Source: Streptomyces sp. 2131.1 | GTDB taxonomy: Bacteria > Actinomycetota > Actinomycetes > Streptomycetales > Streptomycetaceae | Reading direction: 5' to 3' | Length of the DNA: 64,000 nt | Assembly: GCF_900105515.1 (NCBI RefSeq) | Contig: NZ_FNSY01000001.1 | Span: 806,001 to 870,000 of the forward strand | Shown: piece by piece, positions 55,829 through 64,000 of the stretch | Layout of the letters: each line of letters begins with the position of its first letter | Position numbering within the stretch: the stretch's first letter is position 1 | The notes under the pieces: generated by a model | Told to the model about the DNA's origin: nothing | Seen by the model: only the letters and a program-made list of their open reading frames with translations | Database searches by the model: none | Translations under genes and position numbers: made by a program

Positions 55829-58800
55829 CTATGCCGAGGGCAGCTCCTTCAGCTGGATGTTGCGGAAGGACACCTGGTCGTCGGCCCCGTGGTTCTGGAG
55901 GCCGATGTAGCCGTCCTTGAGGCTGCGGACCGGGTCCGTGTTGGTGAAGTCGTTGATCTTCACGCCGTTGAGGAAGACCTGGAGCCGTTCACCGCGCACC
56001 TTGATCTCGTAGCTGTTCCACTGGCCGGGCGGCCTCAGTACCCGGTCGCGTGCCTTGATGTCGGCCGCTTTGAAGGTGTAGACGGAGCCGGTGGTGCGGT
56101 CCACGGCGTCGGAGGCGTCGATCTGGACCTCGTAGCCGTTGTTCACCGCGGACCAGGGGTCGTCGGACTCCGGGAAGCCGACGAAGACACCGGAGTTGTC
56201 GTCGCCCGCCAGCTTCCAGTCGAGCTTCAGGGAGTACGACGTCAACTCCTTGGCCTGGTAGGTCAGCAGGCCCATGCCGCCTTCGGAGCGCAGTTCGCCG
56301 TCGACCACGTCGAACTTCCCGGGGCCCGCCTGCTTCCAGCCTTCGAGCGTCTTGCCGTTGAAGATCGACCGGTAGCCGGTGCTCGGCTTGCAGTCGCCCT
56401 TGACCTGGCCGGCGGCGTACCGCATCCCGCCCAGGAGAAGCTTCCGGAAGTCCGCGTCGGCGTACGACTCCTTGGTGTGGCCGAGGCCCGTGTAGAAGGA
56501 GCGGCCTCCCTCGTAGGTCTGGCACCAGGTGATCGGGTGGTCGCCCTTCATGGTGCCGCCGGTGTAGGTGGTCTCGTCGAGCGTGGCGAGGACCTTGACC
56601 TTGTCGCGCGGGTTGGTGCGGTAGTTGTACAGCTCGTCGGTCCGCTGCCAGTCGTCGCCCAGGTGGGCGGTGGCCGGGTGCTTGTGGTCCTCGACGCGGA
56701 CGGTGACGGGCTGGATGGCGGGGTGGCCGGAGAAGTAGGCGCCGACGAGTCCGCCGTAGAACGACCAGTCGTACTCGGTGTCGGCGGCGGCGTGGACGCC
56801 CATGTAGCCGCCACCGGTGGCGATGTAGTTCTCGAAGGCCTTCTGCTGGTCGGCATTGAGGACGTCACCGGTCGTCGACATGAAGACGACGGCGTCGTAG
56901 CGGGCCAGGTTGGCCGTGGTGAACTGGCCCGCCTCCTCGGTGGCGTCGACCGTGATGTTGCTGTCCTTGCCGAGTTCCTTCAGCGCGGCGACTCCCTCGG
57001 GGATCGCGTCGTGGCGGAAGCCGGCGGTCTTGGAGAAGACCAGGACACGCTTGGCGGTCCTGTCGGGCGGGGTGTTGGAGAGCTCGAAGTCGTCGATGTC
57101 GTACAGCGCTCCTTCACCTCCCTTGAAGACGAGGAACAGTTCGGTGGCCTTCTTCGGGACGCCGCGCAGGGGGACGTCGATGTCCTGGAAGGTCTCCCAG
57201 CCGCCGGTCACCGGCACCGGTGCGGAGCCGAGGATCTTTCCGGTCGGCGAGCCGGTGCGCACTTCGAGGAAGCCGCCCGCGCCGCCGGAGGAGATCCGGG
57301 CGGTGAGCTTGGTGGAGTCGCCGAGGATGTACGGCTTGAAGGAGATCCAGTCGTCGTTGTCGATGTCGCCGACGGTCCTGCCGCCTTCGGCGTTCGCCTT
57401 GTCGTAGGTCTTGATGCCGGACGAGTCGGTGAAGTGCTCGGCCTGGCGGTGGCGCGGCTGGAGCTGCGACTGGTCGTGGCCGGTCAGTGCGGCCTGGCCG
57501 CCGCCTCCGCCGTCGGTGTACGAGGCGTCGATGACGCCGAAGATGTTGGCGTTGGGGTCGTGCCCGCCGTCCATCTCCGTCTTGATGGTGCCGGTGCAGC
57601 CGTGCTCCGAGGTGATGGGGTGGCCGTGGCTGTCGTGGCCGAGGACGAAGCGGACCTCGATCTTGGAGCAGTCGATCGTGCCGTCCTCGGGGTCGGTGAC
57701 GGTCACCTTGAACGGAATGGCGTCACCGAAGGTGAACAGCTGGCCGTCGCCGGGGAGTTCCAGCTTCACCGTGGGTGCCGTGTTGCCGACGGTCACATGC
57801 ACGCTGGCCGATCCGGTGCGACCCGTGGGGTCCTTGGCGGTGACGGTGGCGGTGTAGGTGCCGTTCTTCTTGTACGTGTACGTGGGGTTCGCGGCCGTGG
57901 ACGTTCCTCCGTCGCCGAAGTCCCACGCGTAGGTGAGCGTGTCGCCGTCGCCGTCGGTGGTGCCGGCGGAGGAGAACCGCACCTTGAGGGGTGCGGTGCC
58001 CGACGTCTTGTCGGCTGCGGCCTCGGCGATCGGGGAGCGTCCGCCGGTGGCGTTCTCGATGCGGTAGAGGGCGGAGTTCTCGTCGCCTCCGAACCAGGAG
58101 AGGCCGTAGTCCAGGACGTAAAGGGCGCCGTCGGGCCCGAAGGCCATGTCCATGATCTGGGTGCCGGACCAGGGGACGTCGTTGATGGACTCGACCTTGC
58201 CGTCGGCGTCCTGCTCGATCCGCTTGATCCACTGGCGGCCGAACTCACCGGCGAAGAAGTCCCCGTCGTACGCCTCGGGGAACTTGACGGGCGAGTCGAG
58301 GTCCGCGTCGTAGTGGTAGACCGGTCCGCCCATCGGGGACTCCGAGCCGGTGCCGAACTCCGGGACGGACCCGCCGTCGTACGGGATCCAGGCGGCCTGG
58401 GCCGGGGGCAGGTCGACGAGGCCGGTGTTGTGCGGCGAGGTGTTCTTCGGTGCCGCGCAGTCGAAGGCCGCGCCGGAGGTCTTGGTGGCGAAGTCGTAGT
58501 CCATGTACGGGTCGTTCGCGCCGGTGCAGTACGGCCAGCCGAAGTTGCCGGCCTTCGTGACCCGGGCGAACTCGACCTGCCCCGCGGGCCCCCGCTTGGG
58601 GTCGGCGGCGCCGGCGTCGGGCCCGTAGTCGCCCACGTAGACGATGCCGGTGGCCTTGTCGACGGAGAAGCGGAAGGGGTTGCGGAAGCCCATCGCGTAG
58701 ATCTCGGGACGGGTCTTGTCCGTTCCCGGCGCGAAGAGGTTGCCGTCCGGGACGGTGTACGAGCCGTCGTCCGCGACCTTGATGCGGAGGATCTTGCCCC

Positions 58801-59545
58801 GCAGGTCGTTGCTGTTGCCCGCGGACCGGCGGGCGTCGAACGCCGGGTTGCGGTCCGGGCGTTCGTCGATGGGGGTGAAGCCGTCGGACGCGAAGGGGTT
58901 GGTGTCGTCGCCGGTCGACAGGTACAGGTTGCCGTCGGCGTCGAAGTCGATGTCCCCGCCGACGTGACAGCACATGCCGCGCGACGTCCGGACGTCGAGG
59001 ACCTTCTTCTCGCTGCCGAGATCCAGGGTGCCGTCCTCGTTGAGGACGAAGCGGGAGAGCCGGTTGACCCCGTCGAAGGGGGCGAAGTCGGCGGCGGTGC
59101 CGGTCTCGGGCGCGTCGCCCGCCGGGGTGTCCAGCGGCGGCGCGTAGTAGAGGTAGATCGCCCGGTTCTCGCTGAACTCCGGGTCGACGCCGATGCCCTG
59201 GAGGCCCTCCTCGTCGTGCGAGTAGACCGGGATGACACCGGAGATCCTGGTGTTGCCCGCACTGTCGGTGATGCGCAGCTCGCCGCTGCGCGAGGTGTGC
59301 AGCACGCTGCGGTCGGGGAGCACGGCCAGCGACATGGGCTCGCCGGTCTCGGCGGCGCCCTTGGCGAGGGTGACCTGCTGGAAGTCCTCTGCGGCCGGCG
59401 CCGGAGCGGGCTCCTCGTGGGCGGCGGCGGTGCCCGAGGCGGCGCTCAGGCTGAGGGTGGCGGCGGCCAGGAGACCGCCGGTGAACAGGGCGAGGGATTT
59501 TCGGATGCGGAGCCTGGTGCGGCTGCCGCTGCGGGTTGTGTGCAC
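55829..59545 (-). CDS. Secreted multidomain sugar dehydrogenase-PKD-CBM6-ThuA-DUF1080 protein
   Basis: 1238 residues from GTG 59545 (GGAGGAC upstream). Domains in order: signal peptide (1-42, cut near GTAAAHE); PQQ-dependent sugar-dehydrogenase-like beta-propeller (about 55-485, with HDEEGLQGIGVDPEF and YAMGFRNPFRFSVD); PKD (about 500-590, YAWDFGDGGTST); a CBM6-like module (about 690-810, AEHFTDSSGIKTYD); ThuA (about 825-1040, VLVFSKTAGFRHDAIPEGV and GGGYMGVHAAADTEYDW); DUF1080/3-keto-disaccharide hydrolase-like (about 1050-1238, YRSIFNGKTLEGWKQAG). This suggests oxidation and cleavage of a disaccharide through a 3-keto intermediate outside the cell. A dedicated promoter and terminator make it a single-gene unit. 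Confidence 0.93.
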   Translation of the reverse strand: MHTTRSGSRTRLRIRKSLALFTGGLLAAATLSLSAASGTAAAHEEPAPAPAAEDFQQVTLAKGAAETGEPMSLAVLPDRSVLHTSRSGELRITDSAGNTRISGVIPVYSHDEEGLQGIGVDPEFSENRAIYLYYAPPLDTPAGDAPETGTAADFAPFDGVNRLSRFVLNEDGTLDLGSEKKVLDVRTSRGMCCHVGGDIDFDADGNLYLSTGDDTNPFASDGFTPIDERPDRNPAFDARRSAGNSNDLRGKILRIKVADDGSYTVPDGNLFAPGTDKTRPEIYAMGFRNPFRFSVDKATGIVYVGDYGPDAGAADPKRGPAGQVEFARVTKAGNFGWPYCTGANDPYMDYDFATKTSGAAFDCAAPKNTSPHNTGLVDLPPAQAAWIPYDGGSVPEFGTGSESPMGGPVYHYDADLDSPVKFPEAYDGDFFAGEFGRQWIKRIEQDADGKVESINDVPWSGTQIMDMAFGPDGALYVLDYGLSWFGGDENSALYRIENATGGRSPIAEAAADKTSGTAPLKVRFSSAGTTDGDGDTLTYAWDFGDGGTSTAANPTYTYKKNGTYTATVTAKDPTGRTGSASVHVTVGNTAPTVKLELPGDGQLFTFGDAIPFKVTVTDPEDGTIDCSKIEVRFVLGHDSHGHPITSEHGCTGTIKTEMDGGHDPNANIFGVIDASYTDGGGGGQAALTGHDQSQLQPRHRQAEHFTDSSGIKTYDKANAEGGRTVGDIDNDDWISFKPYILGDSTKLTARISSGGAGGFLEVRTGSPTGKILGSAPVPVTGGWETFQDIDVPLRGVPKKATELFLVFKGGEGALYDIDDFELSNTPPDRTAKRVLVFSKTAGFRHDAIPEGVAALKELGKDSNITVDATEEAGQFTTANLARYDAVVFMSTTGDVLNADQQKAFENYIATGGGYMGVHAAADTEYDWSFYGGLVGAYFSGHPAIQPVTVRVEDHKHPATAHLGDDWQRTDELYNYRTNPRDKVKVLATLDETTYTGGTMKGDHPITWCQTYEGGRSFYTGLGHTKESYADADFRKLLLGGMRYAAGQVKGDCKPSTGYRSIFNGKTLEGWKQAGPGKFDVVDGELRSEGGMGLLTYQAKELTSYSLKLDWKLAGDDNSGVFVGFPESDDPWSAVNNGYEVQIDASDAVDRTTGSVYTFKAADIKARDRVLRPPGQWNSYEIKVRGERLQVFLNGVKINDFTNTDPVRSLKDGYIGLQNHGADDQVSFRNIQLKELPSA

Positions 59546-59871
59546 GTGTCCTCCGGAGAGTGCCGGTTGTGCGGGCGGTGATGCCGTGCCGTTCGCGCGG
59601 GGACTGCCGCGCAGGTCAGCCGGGCCCGTGCGGCGCCGGTGACAGGGAAATGACGATGGCCTATGTCAGGGACATGCCCAAAACGGTATGCCCGTTCGTC
59701 CGGGACGGAAAGCCCTTGCGCACAGAGTTGCCGGACTTTTTCCTGGGCCAGGACAAAGCAGGGCGAGGGCAGGGCGGAGCAGCCCGGCGGCGCGTGCGGC
59801 ACCGCCGGGCGCGGGCGGACCCGTCCGATGTACGAGGAGCGGGAATCCGGGGTGACGCCCCCGAAGAACGA
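59546..59871. other. 326-bp intergenic region upstream of the multidomain gene
   Basis: No credible gene. It contains the terminator of the upstream gene at 59782-59810 and, in the part nearer 59545, a less GC-rich stretch (about 59650-59760) that must hold the promoter of the multidomain gene. No clear -10/-35 pair or operator is visible. Confidence 0.6.
59782..59810 (-). terminator. Terminator after the TIM-barrel gene at 59872
   Basis: Perfect 9-bp stem gcccggcgg / ccgccgggc, 11-nt loop, about 60 nt past the stop. Confidence 0.65.
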
Positions 59872-60876
59872 TCAGCCGTTGCCCCCGAACGCCGCGTCGA
59901 ACGAAGCGCTCGGCGGGTCGAAGTCGTACCGCTTCAGCGATGCAAGCGCCTCCGGTGCCCCCGCCAGGCGGTCCATGCCGGCGTCCTCCCACTCCACCGA
60001 GACCGGGCCCTCGTAGCCGATGGACCGCAGCATGCGGAACACGTCCTCCCAGGGGACGTCCCCGTGACCGGCCGAGACGAAGTCCCAGCCGCGGCGCGGG
60101 TCGCCCCAGGGCAGGTGGGAGCCGAGGCGGCCGTTGCGGCCGTCCAGGCGCTTGCGGGCCTCCTTGCAGTCCACGTGGTAGATCCGGTCCCGGAAGTCGT
60201 ACAGGAAGCCGACCGGGTCCAGGTCCTGCCAGACGAAGTGGCTCGGGTCGAAGTTCAGCCCGAAGGCGGGGCGGTGCTCCACGGCCTCCAGTGCGCGGTG
60301 CGTGGTCCAGTAGTCGTACGCGATCTCGCTGGGGTGCACCTCGTGGGCGAAGCGGACGCCCTCCGCGTCGAAGACGTCCAGGACCGGGTTCCAGCGCTCG
60401 GCGAAGTCCTCGTAACCCCGCTCGATCATGTGCGGCGGGACCGGCGGGAACATCGCGACCAGGTGCCAGATCGAGGAGCCGGTGAACCCGATGACGGTGT
60501 CCACGCCGAACGCGGCGGCGGCCCGCGCGGTGTCGGCGATCTCGGCGGCGGCCCGGCGTCGTACGCCCTCCGGTTCGCCGTCGCCCCAGATGCGGGCGGG
60601 CAGGATGCCTTGGTGGCGTTCGTCGATGGGGTGGTCGCAGACGGCCTGTCCGACCAGGTGGTTGGAGATCGCCCAGCACTTCAGGCCGTACTTGTCGAGG
60701 AGCTGCCGGCGGCCGTCCAGGTAGGCGGGATCCGCGAGCGCCTTGTCGACCTCGAAGTGGTCTCCCCAGCAGGCGAGTTCGAGTCCGTCGTAACCGAAGT
60801 CGCGGGCGTGCCGGCAGACCTCCTCCAGGGGAAGGTCTGCCCACTGGCCGGTGAAGAGGGTGAAGGGACGGGGCAT
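59872..60876 (-). CDS. TIM-barrel sugar-phosphate isomerase/epimerase
   Basis: 334 residues. The barrel shows [38 protein letters not shown] (metal Glu), [17 protein letters not shown] (Asp, His), HVDCKEARK and a final VSVEWEDAG, a complete ligand set. Such proteins are found next to Gfo/Idh/MocA dehydrogenases and ThuA or DUF1080 genes in sugar and cyclitol catabolism. It lies 12 nt after the dehydrogenase gene and is the last gene of the transporter operon. Confidence 0.93.
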   Translation of the reverse strand: MPRPFTLFTGQWADLPLEEVCRHARDFGYDGLELACWGDHFEVDKALADPAYLDGRRQLLDKYGLKCWAISNHLVGQAVCDHPIDERHQGILPARIWGDGEPEGVRRRAAAEIADTARAAAAFGVDTVIGFTGSSIWHLVAMFPPVPPHMIERGYEDFAERWNPVLDVFDAEGVRFAHEVHPSEIAYDYWTTHRALEAVEHRPAFGLNFDPSHFVWQDLDPVGFLYDFRDRIYHVDCKEARKRLDGRNGRLGSHLPWGDPRRGWDFVSAGHGDVPWEDVFRMLRSIGYEGPVSVEWEDAGMDRLAGAPEALASLKRYDFDPPSASFDAAFGGNG

Positions 60877-60888
60877 GCGCGTTGCCTC

Positions 60889-62100
60889 CTAGAGCGGTAC
60901 GGGGGTGAGGACGGAGTTCTTGGCGGCGCTCTCCTCCACCGCCGCCAGCACCCGCTGCACCTGGAGGCCGTCCGCGAACGTCGGGACGGGCGGGGCGCCT
61001 TCGGCGATGGCGCACACCACGTCGCGGGCCTGGTGGACGAAGGTGTGCTCGTAGCCGAGGGCGTGGCCCGGCGGCCACCAGGCCTCCAGGTAGGGGTGTT
61101 CGGGCTCGGTGACGAGGACGCGCCGGAAGCCGGCCGTGGCGGCGGGTTCGGTGTGGTCGTGGAAGGACAGTTCGTTGAGGCGCTCCAGGTCGAAGGCGAG
61201 AGAGCCGCGCTCCCCGTTGATCTCCAGGCGCAGGGCGTTCTTGCGGCCGGCCGCCATCCGGGTCACCTCGAAGGAGGCCAGGGCGCCGGACGCGAGCCGC
61301 CCCGTGAACACGGCCGCGTCGTCCACCGTGACCGGGCCGGTCCCCTCGGCCGCCGCCCCGCCGCCGAGACCTCCGGGCGGCCCGGCGGCCCGGGGACGTT
61401 CGCGCACGAAGGTCTCGGTCAGCGCGGACACCGCGACCAGCGGCTCCCCCGCCAGGTACTGCGCGAGGTCCACGACGTGCGCGCCGAGATCGCCGAGCGC
61501 GCCGGAGCCCGCGCGCTCCTTGTCGAGGCGCCAGGTCAGCGCGGAGGCGGGGTCGGTCAGCCAGTCCTGGAGGTAGACCGCGCGTACGTGGCGCAGGGCC
61601 CCGAGTCGGCCCTCCGCGATGAGGCGGCGGGCGTGGGCCAGGGCGGGCACGCGTCGGTAGTTGAAGCCGACGAAGGCCGCGCGGCCCCGGGCGGCGGCGC
61701 GCTCGGCCGCCGCCGTCATGGCCACCGCCTCGGCCACGGTGTTGGCGAGCGGCTTCTCGCACAGCACGTGCTTGCCGGCCTCCAGGGCTGCGAGGGCGAT
61801 CTCGGCGTGGCTGTCGCCGGGGGTGCAGATGTCGACGAGCTGCACGTCGTCGCGGGCGATGAGGGCGCGCCAGTCGGTCTCGGCGGCGGCCCAGCCGTGC
61901 CGGTCCGCCGCGGCCTCGACGGCGGTGCGGTCGCGTCCGCAGATCGCGGCGAGCACCGGCCGCATCGGCAGGTCGAAGACGTGTCCGGCGGTGCGCCACC
62001 CCTGTGAGTGGGCGGCGCCCATGAACGCGTATCCGACCATGCCGATCCCGAGCGTCGGCGGCTCGGCCGTCTGCTGCTGGGTCTGATCCCTCTGGGCCAT
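60889..62100 (-). CDS. Gfo/Idh/MocA family NAD(P)-dependent dehydrogenase
   Basis: 403 residues from ATG 62100 (GAGGAAG upstream). The Rossmann fold GIGMVGYAFMGAAHSQGW precedes VDICTPGDSHAEIALAALEAGKHVLCEKPLANTVAEA, with the catalytic Lys of the EKP motif. GSGALGDLGAHVVDLAQYLAG supplies the Asp/His active-site segment. It should oxidise a hydroxyl of a sugar or inositol to a ketone. Co-transcription with a sugar binding protein, permease and isomerase points to catabolism of the imported compound. Confidence 0.94.
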   Translation of the reverse strand: MAQRDQTQQQTAEPPTLGIGMVGYAFMGAAHSQGWRTAGHVFDLPMRPVLAAICGRDRTAVEAAADRHGWAAAETDWRALIARDDVQLVDICTPGDSHAEIALAALEAGKHVLCEKPLANTVAEAVAMTAAAERAAARGRAAFVGFNYRRVPALAHARRLIAEGRLGALRHVRAVYLQDWLTDPASALTWRLDKERAGSGALGDLGAHVVDLAQYLAGEPLVAVSALTETFVRERPRAAGPPGGLGGGAAAEGTGPVTVDDAAVFTGRLASGALASFEVTRMAAGRKNALRLEINGERGSLAFDLERLNELSFHDHTEPAATAGFRRVLVTEPEHPYLEAWWPPGHALGYEHTFVHQARDVVCAIAEGAPPVPTFADGLQVQRVLAAVEESAAKNSVLTPVPL

Positions 62101-62150
62101 CCGGGGCTTCCTCCTCGTCGGTGGTTCGGCACGTACGGTGTCGCGGCCGG

Positions 62151-63191
62151 TCAGTTGAAGCCCGTCGGCAGGTACTGGTCGACGTTGTCCTTGGTGACGA
62201 CGGCGGAGTAGAGGGTGAGGCTGGTCGGGATCTCCAGTTCGGCGAGTCCGGCCACGCCCTTGGCCTGGCCGAGCGCGCGGGCCAGGTCGATGGCGGAGGC
62301 CGCCATGGTGGGCGGGTAGAGGACGGTGGCCTTGAGAACGCTGTCGTCGGCCTTGATGGCGTCCATCGCGGACTTGGCCCCGGCGCCTCCGACCATCAGG
62401 AACTCGTCGCGGCCGGCCTGCTGGATGGCGCGGAGCGCGCCCACGCCCTGGTCGTCGTCGTGGTTCCACAGGGCGTCGAACTTCTTCTGCGCCTGGAGGA
62501 GCTGCGCCATCTTCGCCTGGCCCGACTCGACGGTGAAGTCGGCCGCCTGACGGGCCACCAGCTCGACGTTCGGGAAGTTCTTCAGCGCGTCGGCGAAGCC
62601 CTGGCTGCGCTGCTTGGTGAGCTCCAGGTTGTCGATCCCGGCGAGCTCGACGACCTTGGCACCCTTCTTGTCCTTGAGCTGTTCGCCGATGTACGTACCG
62701 GCGTTGAGACCCATGCCGTAGTTGTCGCCGCCGATCCAGCAGCGGTATGCCTGCGGGGACGCGAAGACCCGGTCGAGGTTGATGACGGGGATGCCCGCGC
62801 GCATGGCCTCCAGGCCGACCTGGGTGAGGGCCTTGCCGTCGGCCGGCAGGACGACCAGGACGTCGACCTTCTTGTTGATGAGGGTCTTGACCTGGCCGAT
62901 CTGGGCGGCGGTGTCGTTGGAGCCCTCGGTGGTCTCCAGGGTCACCTCGGAGTACTTCTTCGCCCGGGACCTGGCGTTCTCGTTGATGGCGTTGAGCCAG
63001 CCGTGGTCGGCCTGCGGTCCGGCGAAGCCGATGGTGACGGGCCTGCCCGGCTTGTCGTCGGCGGCGGCCGCCCCGCTCTGCGCGGGGGCGTCCTTCTTCT
63101 TGGGGTCGTTGCTGGTGCAGGCGGTGAGGAAGGCGCCCGCGGAGACGGCTGCGGTGCCGAACAGGAGCCCTCTGCGACTGGTTTGCGGCAT
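62151..63191 (-). CDS. Sugar ABC transporter substrate-binding lipoprotein (RbsB type)
   Basis: 346 residues from ATG 63191; another Met six codons upstream (63209) lacks a good ribosome binding site. The N-terminus SRRGLLFGTAAVSAGAFLTACTSN has an RR pair and a lipobox, so it is exported and lipidated. The body is a periplasmic-binding-protein-4 type (VTIGFAGPQADHGWLNAINENARSRAK ... DVLVVLPADGKALTQVGLEAMRAGIPVINLDRVF), the family binding ribose, xylose, inositol and other monosaccharides. The Asn-Glu-Asn region NAINENAR is part of the ligand hinge. Confidence 0.94.
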   Translation of the reverse strand: MPQTSRRGLLFGTAAVSAGAFLTACTSNDPKKKDAPAQSGAAAADDKPGRPVTIGFAGPQADHGWLNAINENARSRAKKYSEVTLETTEGSNDTAAQIGQVKTLINKKVDVLVVLPADGKALTQVGLEAMRAGIPVINLDRVFASPQAYRCWIGGDNYGMGLNAGTYIGEQLKDKKGAKVVELAGIDNLELTKQRSQGFADALKNFPNVELVARQAADFTVESGQAKMAQLLQAQKKFDALWNHDDDQGVGALRAIQQAGRDEFLMVGGAGAKSAMDAIKADDSVLKATVLYPPTMAASAIDLARALGQAKGVAGLAELEIPTSLTLYSAVVTKDNVDQYLPTGFN

Positions 63192-63250
63192 GGCTGTGGA
63201 ACCCTTCATCCGGTGGGTCGGTGCGGGGAACTGTGGGGCGGTGCGGTGGG

Positions 63251-64000
63251 TCAGGTCTCCGTGCGGGAGGTGCGGCTCTGGACGAGGACGGCGGCGACGA
63301 TGATCGCGCCCTTGGCGATCTGCTGGACGTCGCTCTGGAGGTTGTTGAGCGCGAAGATGTTGGTGATCGTGGTGAAGATCAGGACGCCGAGCACGGAGCC
63401 GGTGATAGTGCCGCGGCCACCGCTGAGGAGGGTGCCGCCGATGATCGCGGCGGCGATGGCGTCGAGTTCGTAGAGGTTGCCCGCGGTGTTCTGTCCCGAG
63501 CCGGACAGGATGATCAGCATGAAGGCCGCGATGCCGCAGCACAGCCCGGACAGCAGGTAGAGGTACAGCCGCTGGCGGCGGACGTCGATGCCGGCGAGCC
63601 TGGCGGCTTCGGCGTTGCCGCCGATGGCGATGGTGCGGCGGCCGAAGGTCGTACGGTTCAGCAGCAGCCAGCCCGCGGCCGTGACCGCGGCGAAGATCAG
63701 GACGAGCGGCGGGATGCCCAGCACGTAGGAGTCGGGCAGGCCCAGGTCCAGGACCGAGGTGACCGTCACGATCTGGGTCTTGCCATCGGTGATCATGAGG
63801 GCCAGCCCGCGCGCCGAGGCGAGCATCGCCAGGGTCGCGATGAACGGCACCACCCTCCCGTACGCGATGAGCACCCCGTTGACCAGTCCGGCGACGAGGC
63901 CGACGAGCACGGCGGTGAACAGGATGCCCGCGAAGCCGTACTCCTGGGTGGCGAGGGTGCTCGCCCAGACGGAGGCGAGCGCGACCATCGCACCGACCGA
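63251..64000 (-). CDS. RbsC-type ABC permease (5' end off the window)
   Basis: About 250 codons are visible, entering from the right edge; the true start is outside. Membrane segments include GILFTAVLVGLVAGLVNGVLIAYGRVVPFIATLAMLASARGLALMITDG, and the family loop GRRTIAIGGNAEAARLAGIDVRRQRLYLYLLSG with AAIIGGTLLSGGRGTITGSVLG. This is the monosaccharide permease of the same operon as the binding protein. The ATPase gene is presumably upstream, beyond 64000. Confidence 0.95.
   Translation of the reverse strand, partial: SVGAMVALASVWASTLATQEYGFAGILFTAVLVGLVAGLVNGVLIAYGRVVPFIATLAMLASARGLALMITDGKTQIVTVTSVLDLGLPDSYVLGIPPLVLIFAAVTAAGWLLLNRTTFGRRTIAIGGNAEAARLAGIDVRRQRLYLYLLSGLCCGIAAFMLIILSGSGQNTAGNLYELDAIAAAIIGGTLLSGGRGTITGSVLGVLIFTTITNIFALNNLQSDVQQIAKGAIIVAAVLVQSRTSRTET

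Noticed and set aside
55814..59581. A 1255-codon open frame on the plus strand opposite the multidomain gene
   Set aside because: It is a by-product of GC bias. The minus strand has a signal peptide, five recognisable domains and a ribosome binding site; the plus frame has low-complexity Val/Gly/Arg composition and no family signature.
1..64000. CRISPR arrays, complete insertion sequences, integrases, replication origins, riboswitches and rRNA genes
   Set aside because: Looked for on both strands; no spaced repeats, transposase or integrase motifs, DnaA-box clusters or recognisable riboswitch cores were seen. Only one tRNA was found.

Overview
The window is high-GC actinobacterial DNA, almost certainly from a Streptomyces chromosome. 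Pointers are strong third-position GC bias, many GTG starts, TAT and lipoprotein signal peptides, a class F sortase, ROK and LacI sugar regulators, and a sugar transporter encoded without its own ATPase. The species cannot be named from the sequence. All calls come from reading the sequence; no database search was run.

Layout. 1-4.2 kb: a partial FUSC transporter, a DUF2510/scramblase-like protein and a small operon of membrane-anchored DUF3105 and DUF305 proteins. 4.3-8.5 kb: a xylose module (ROK regulator, xylA, xylB). 8.6-10.7 kb: a secreted von Willebrand A protein and a partner. 10.7-12.6 kb: a TetR regulator and an SGNH esterase. 12.7-28.3 kb: a glycan-utilisation locus (GH31, GH3, an ABC binding protein with two permeases, GH42, GH95, a secreted GH12 and a LacI regulator) bracketed by four near-identical palindromic operators. 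The enzyme set matches stepwise degradation of xyloglucan. 28.5-31.1 kb: two translationally coupled cytochrome P450s, the first lacking the K-helix ExxR arginine. 31.2-34.5 kb: a TAT phospholipase C and an alpha/beta hydrolase. 34.6-37.8 kb: a solitary large Eco57I-like DNA methyltransferase whose 3' end overlaps a 20-bp AT-rich inverted repeat. 38.0-42.0 kb: a two-component system, a small anchored surface protein and a class F sortase. 42.1-47.4 kb: a frameshifted pseudogene, a methyltransferase, an FAD monooxygenase, a SpoU-type RNA methylase, tRNA-Leu(GAG) and a DUF2254 membrane protein.

47.5-64 kb is a long minus-strand block. Eight tightly packed genes (55.7 down to 47.5 kb) form a variant of the ebo cluster: EboA, EboB (TatD), EboC (UbiA), EboE and a phosphodiesterase-like protein, with an inositol-3-phosphate synthase where an EboD-type sugar-phosphate cyclase would be expected, plus two TIM-barrel isomerase-like proteins. 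Upstream are a 1238-residue secreted multidomain protein (sugar dehydrogenase, PKD, CBM6-like, ThuA, DUF1080) and a sugar ABC system with a Gfo/Idh/MocA dehydrogenase and a TIM-barrel isomerase, running off the right edge.

Working together: the GH12 enzyme would cut xyloglucan outside the cell, the binding protein and permeases would import oligosaccharides, cytoplasmic GH95, GH42, GH31 and GH3 enzymes would strip fucose, galactose, xylose and glucose, and XylA/XylB would take the xylose. The ebo-like operon probably makes and traffics a cyclitol- or prenyl-linked metabolite; its product is unknown.
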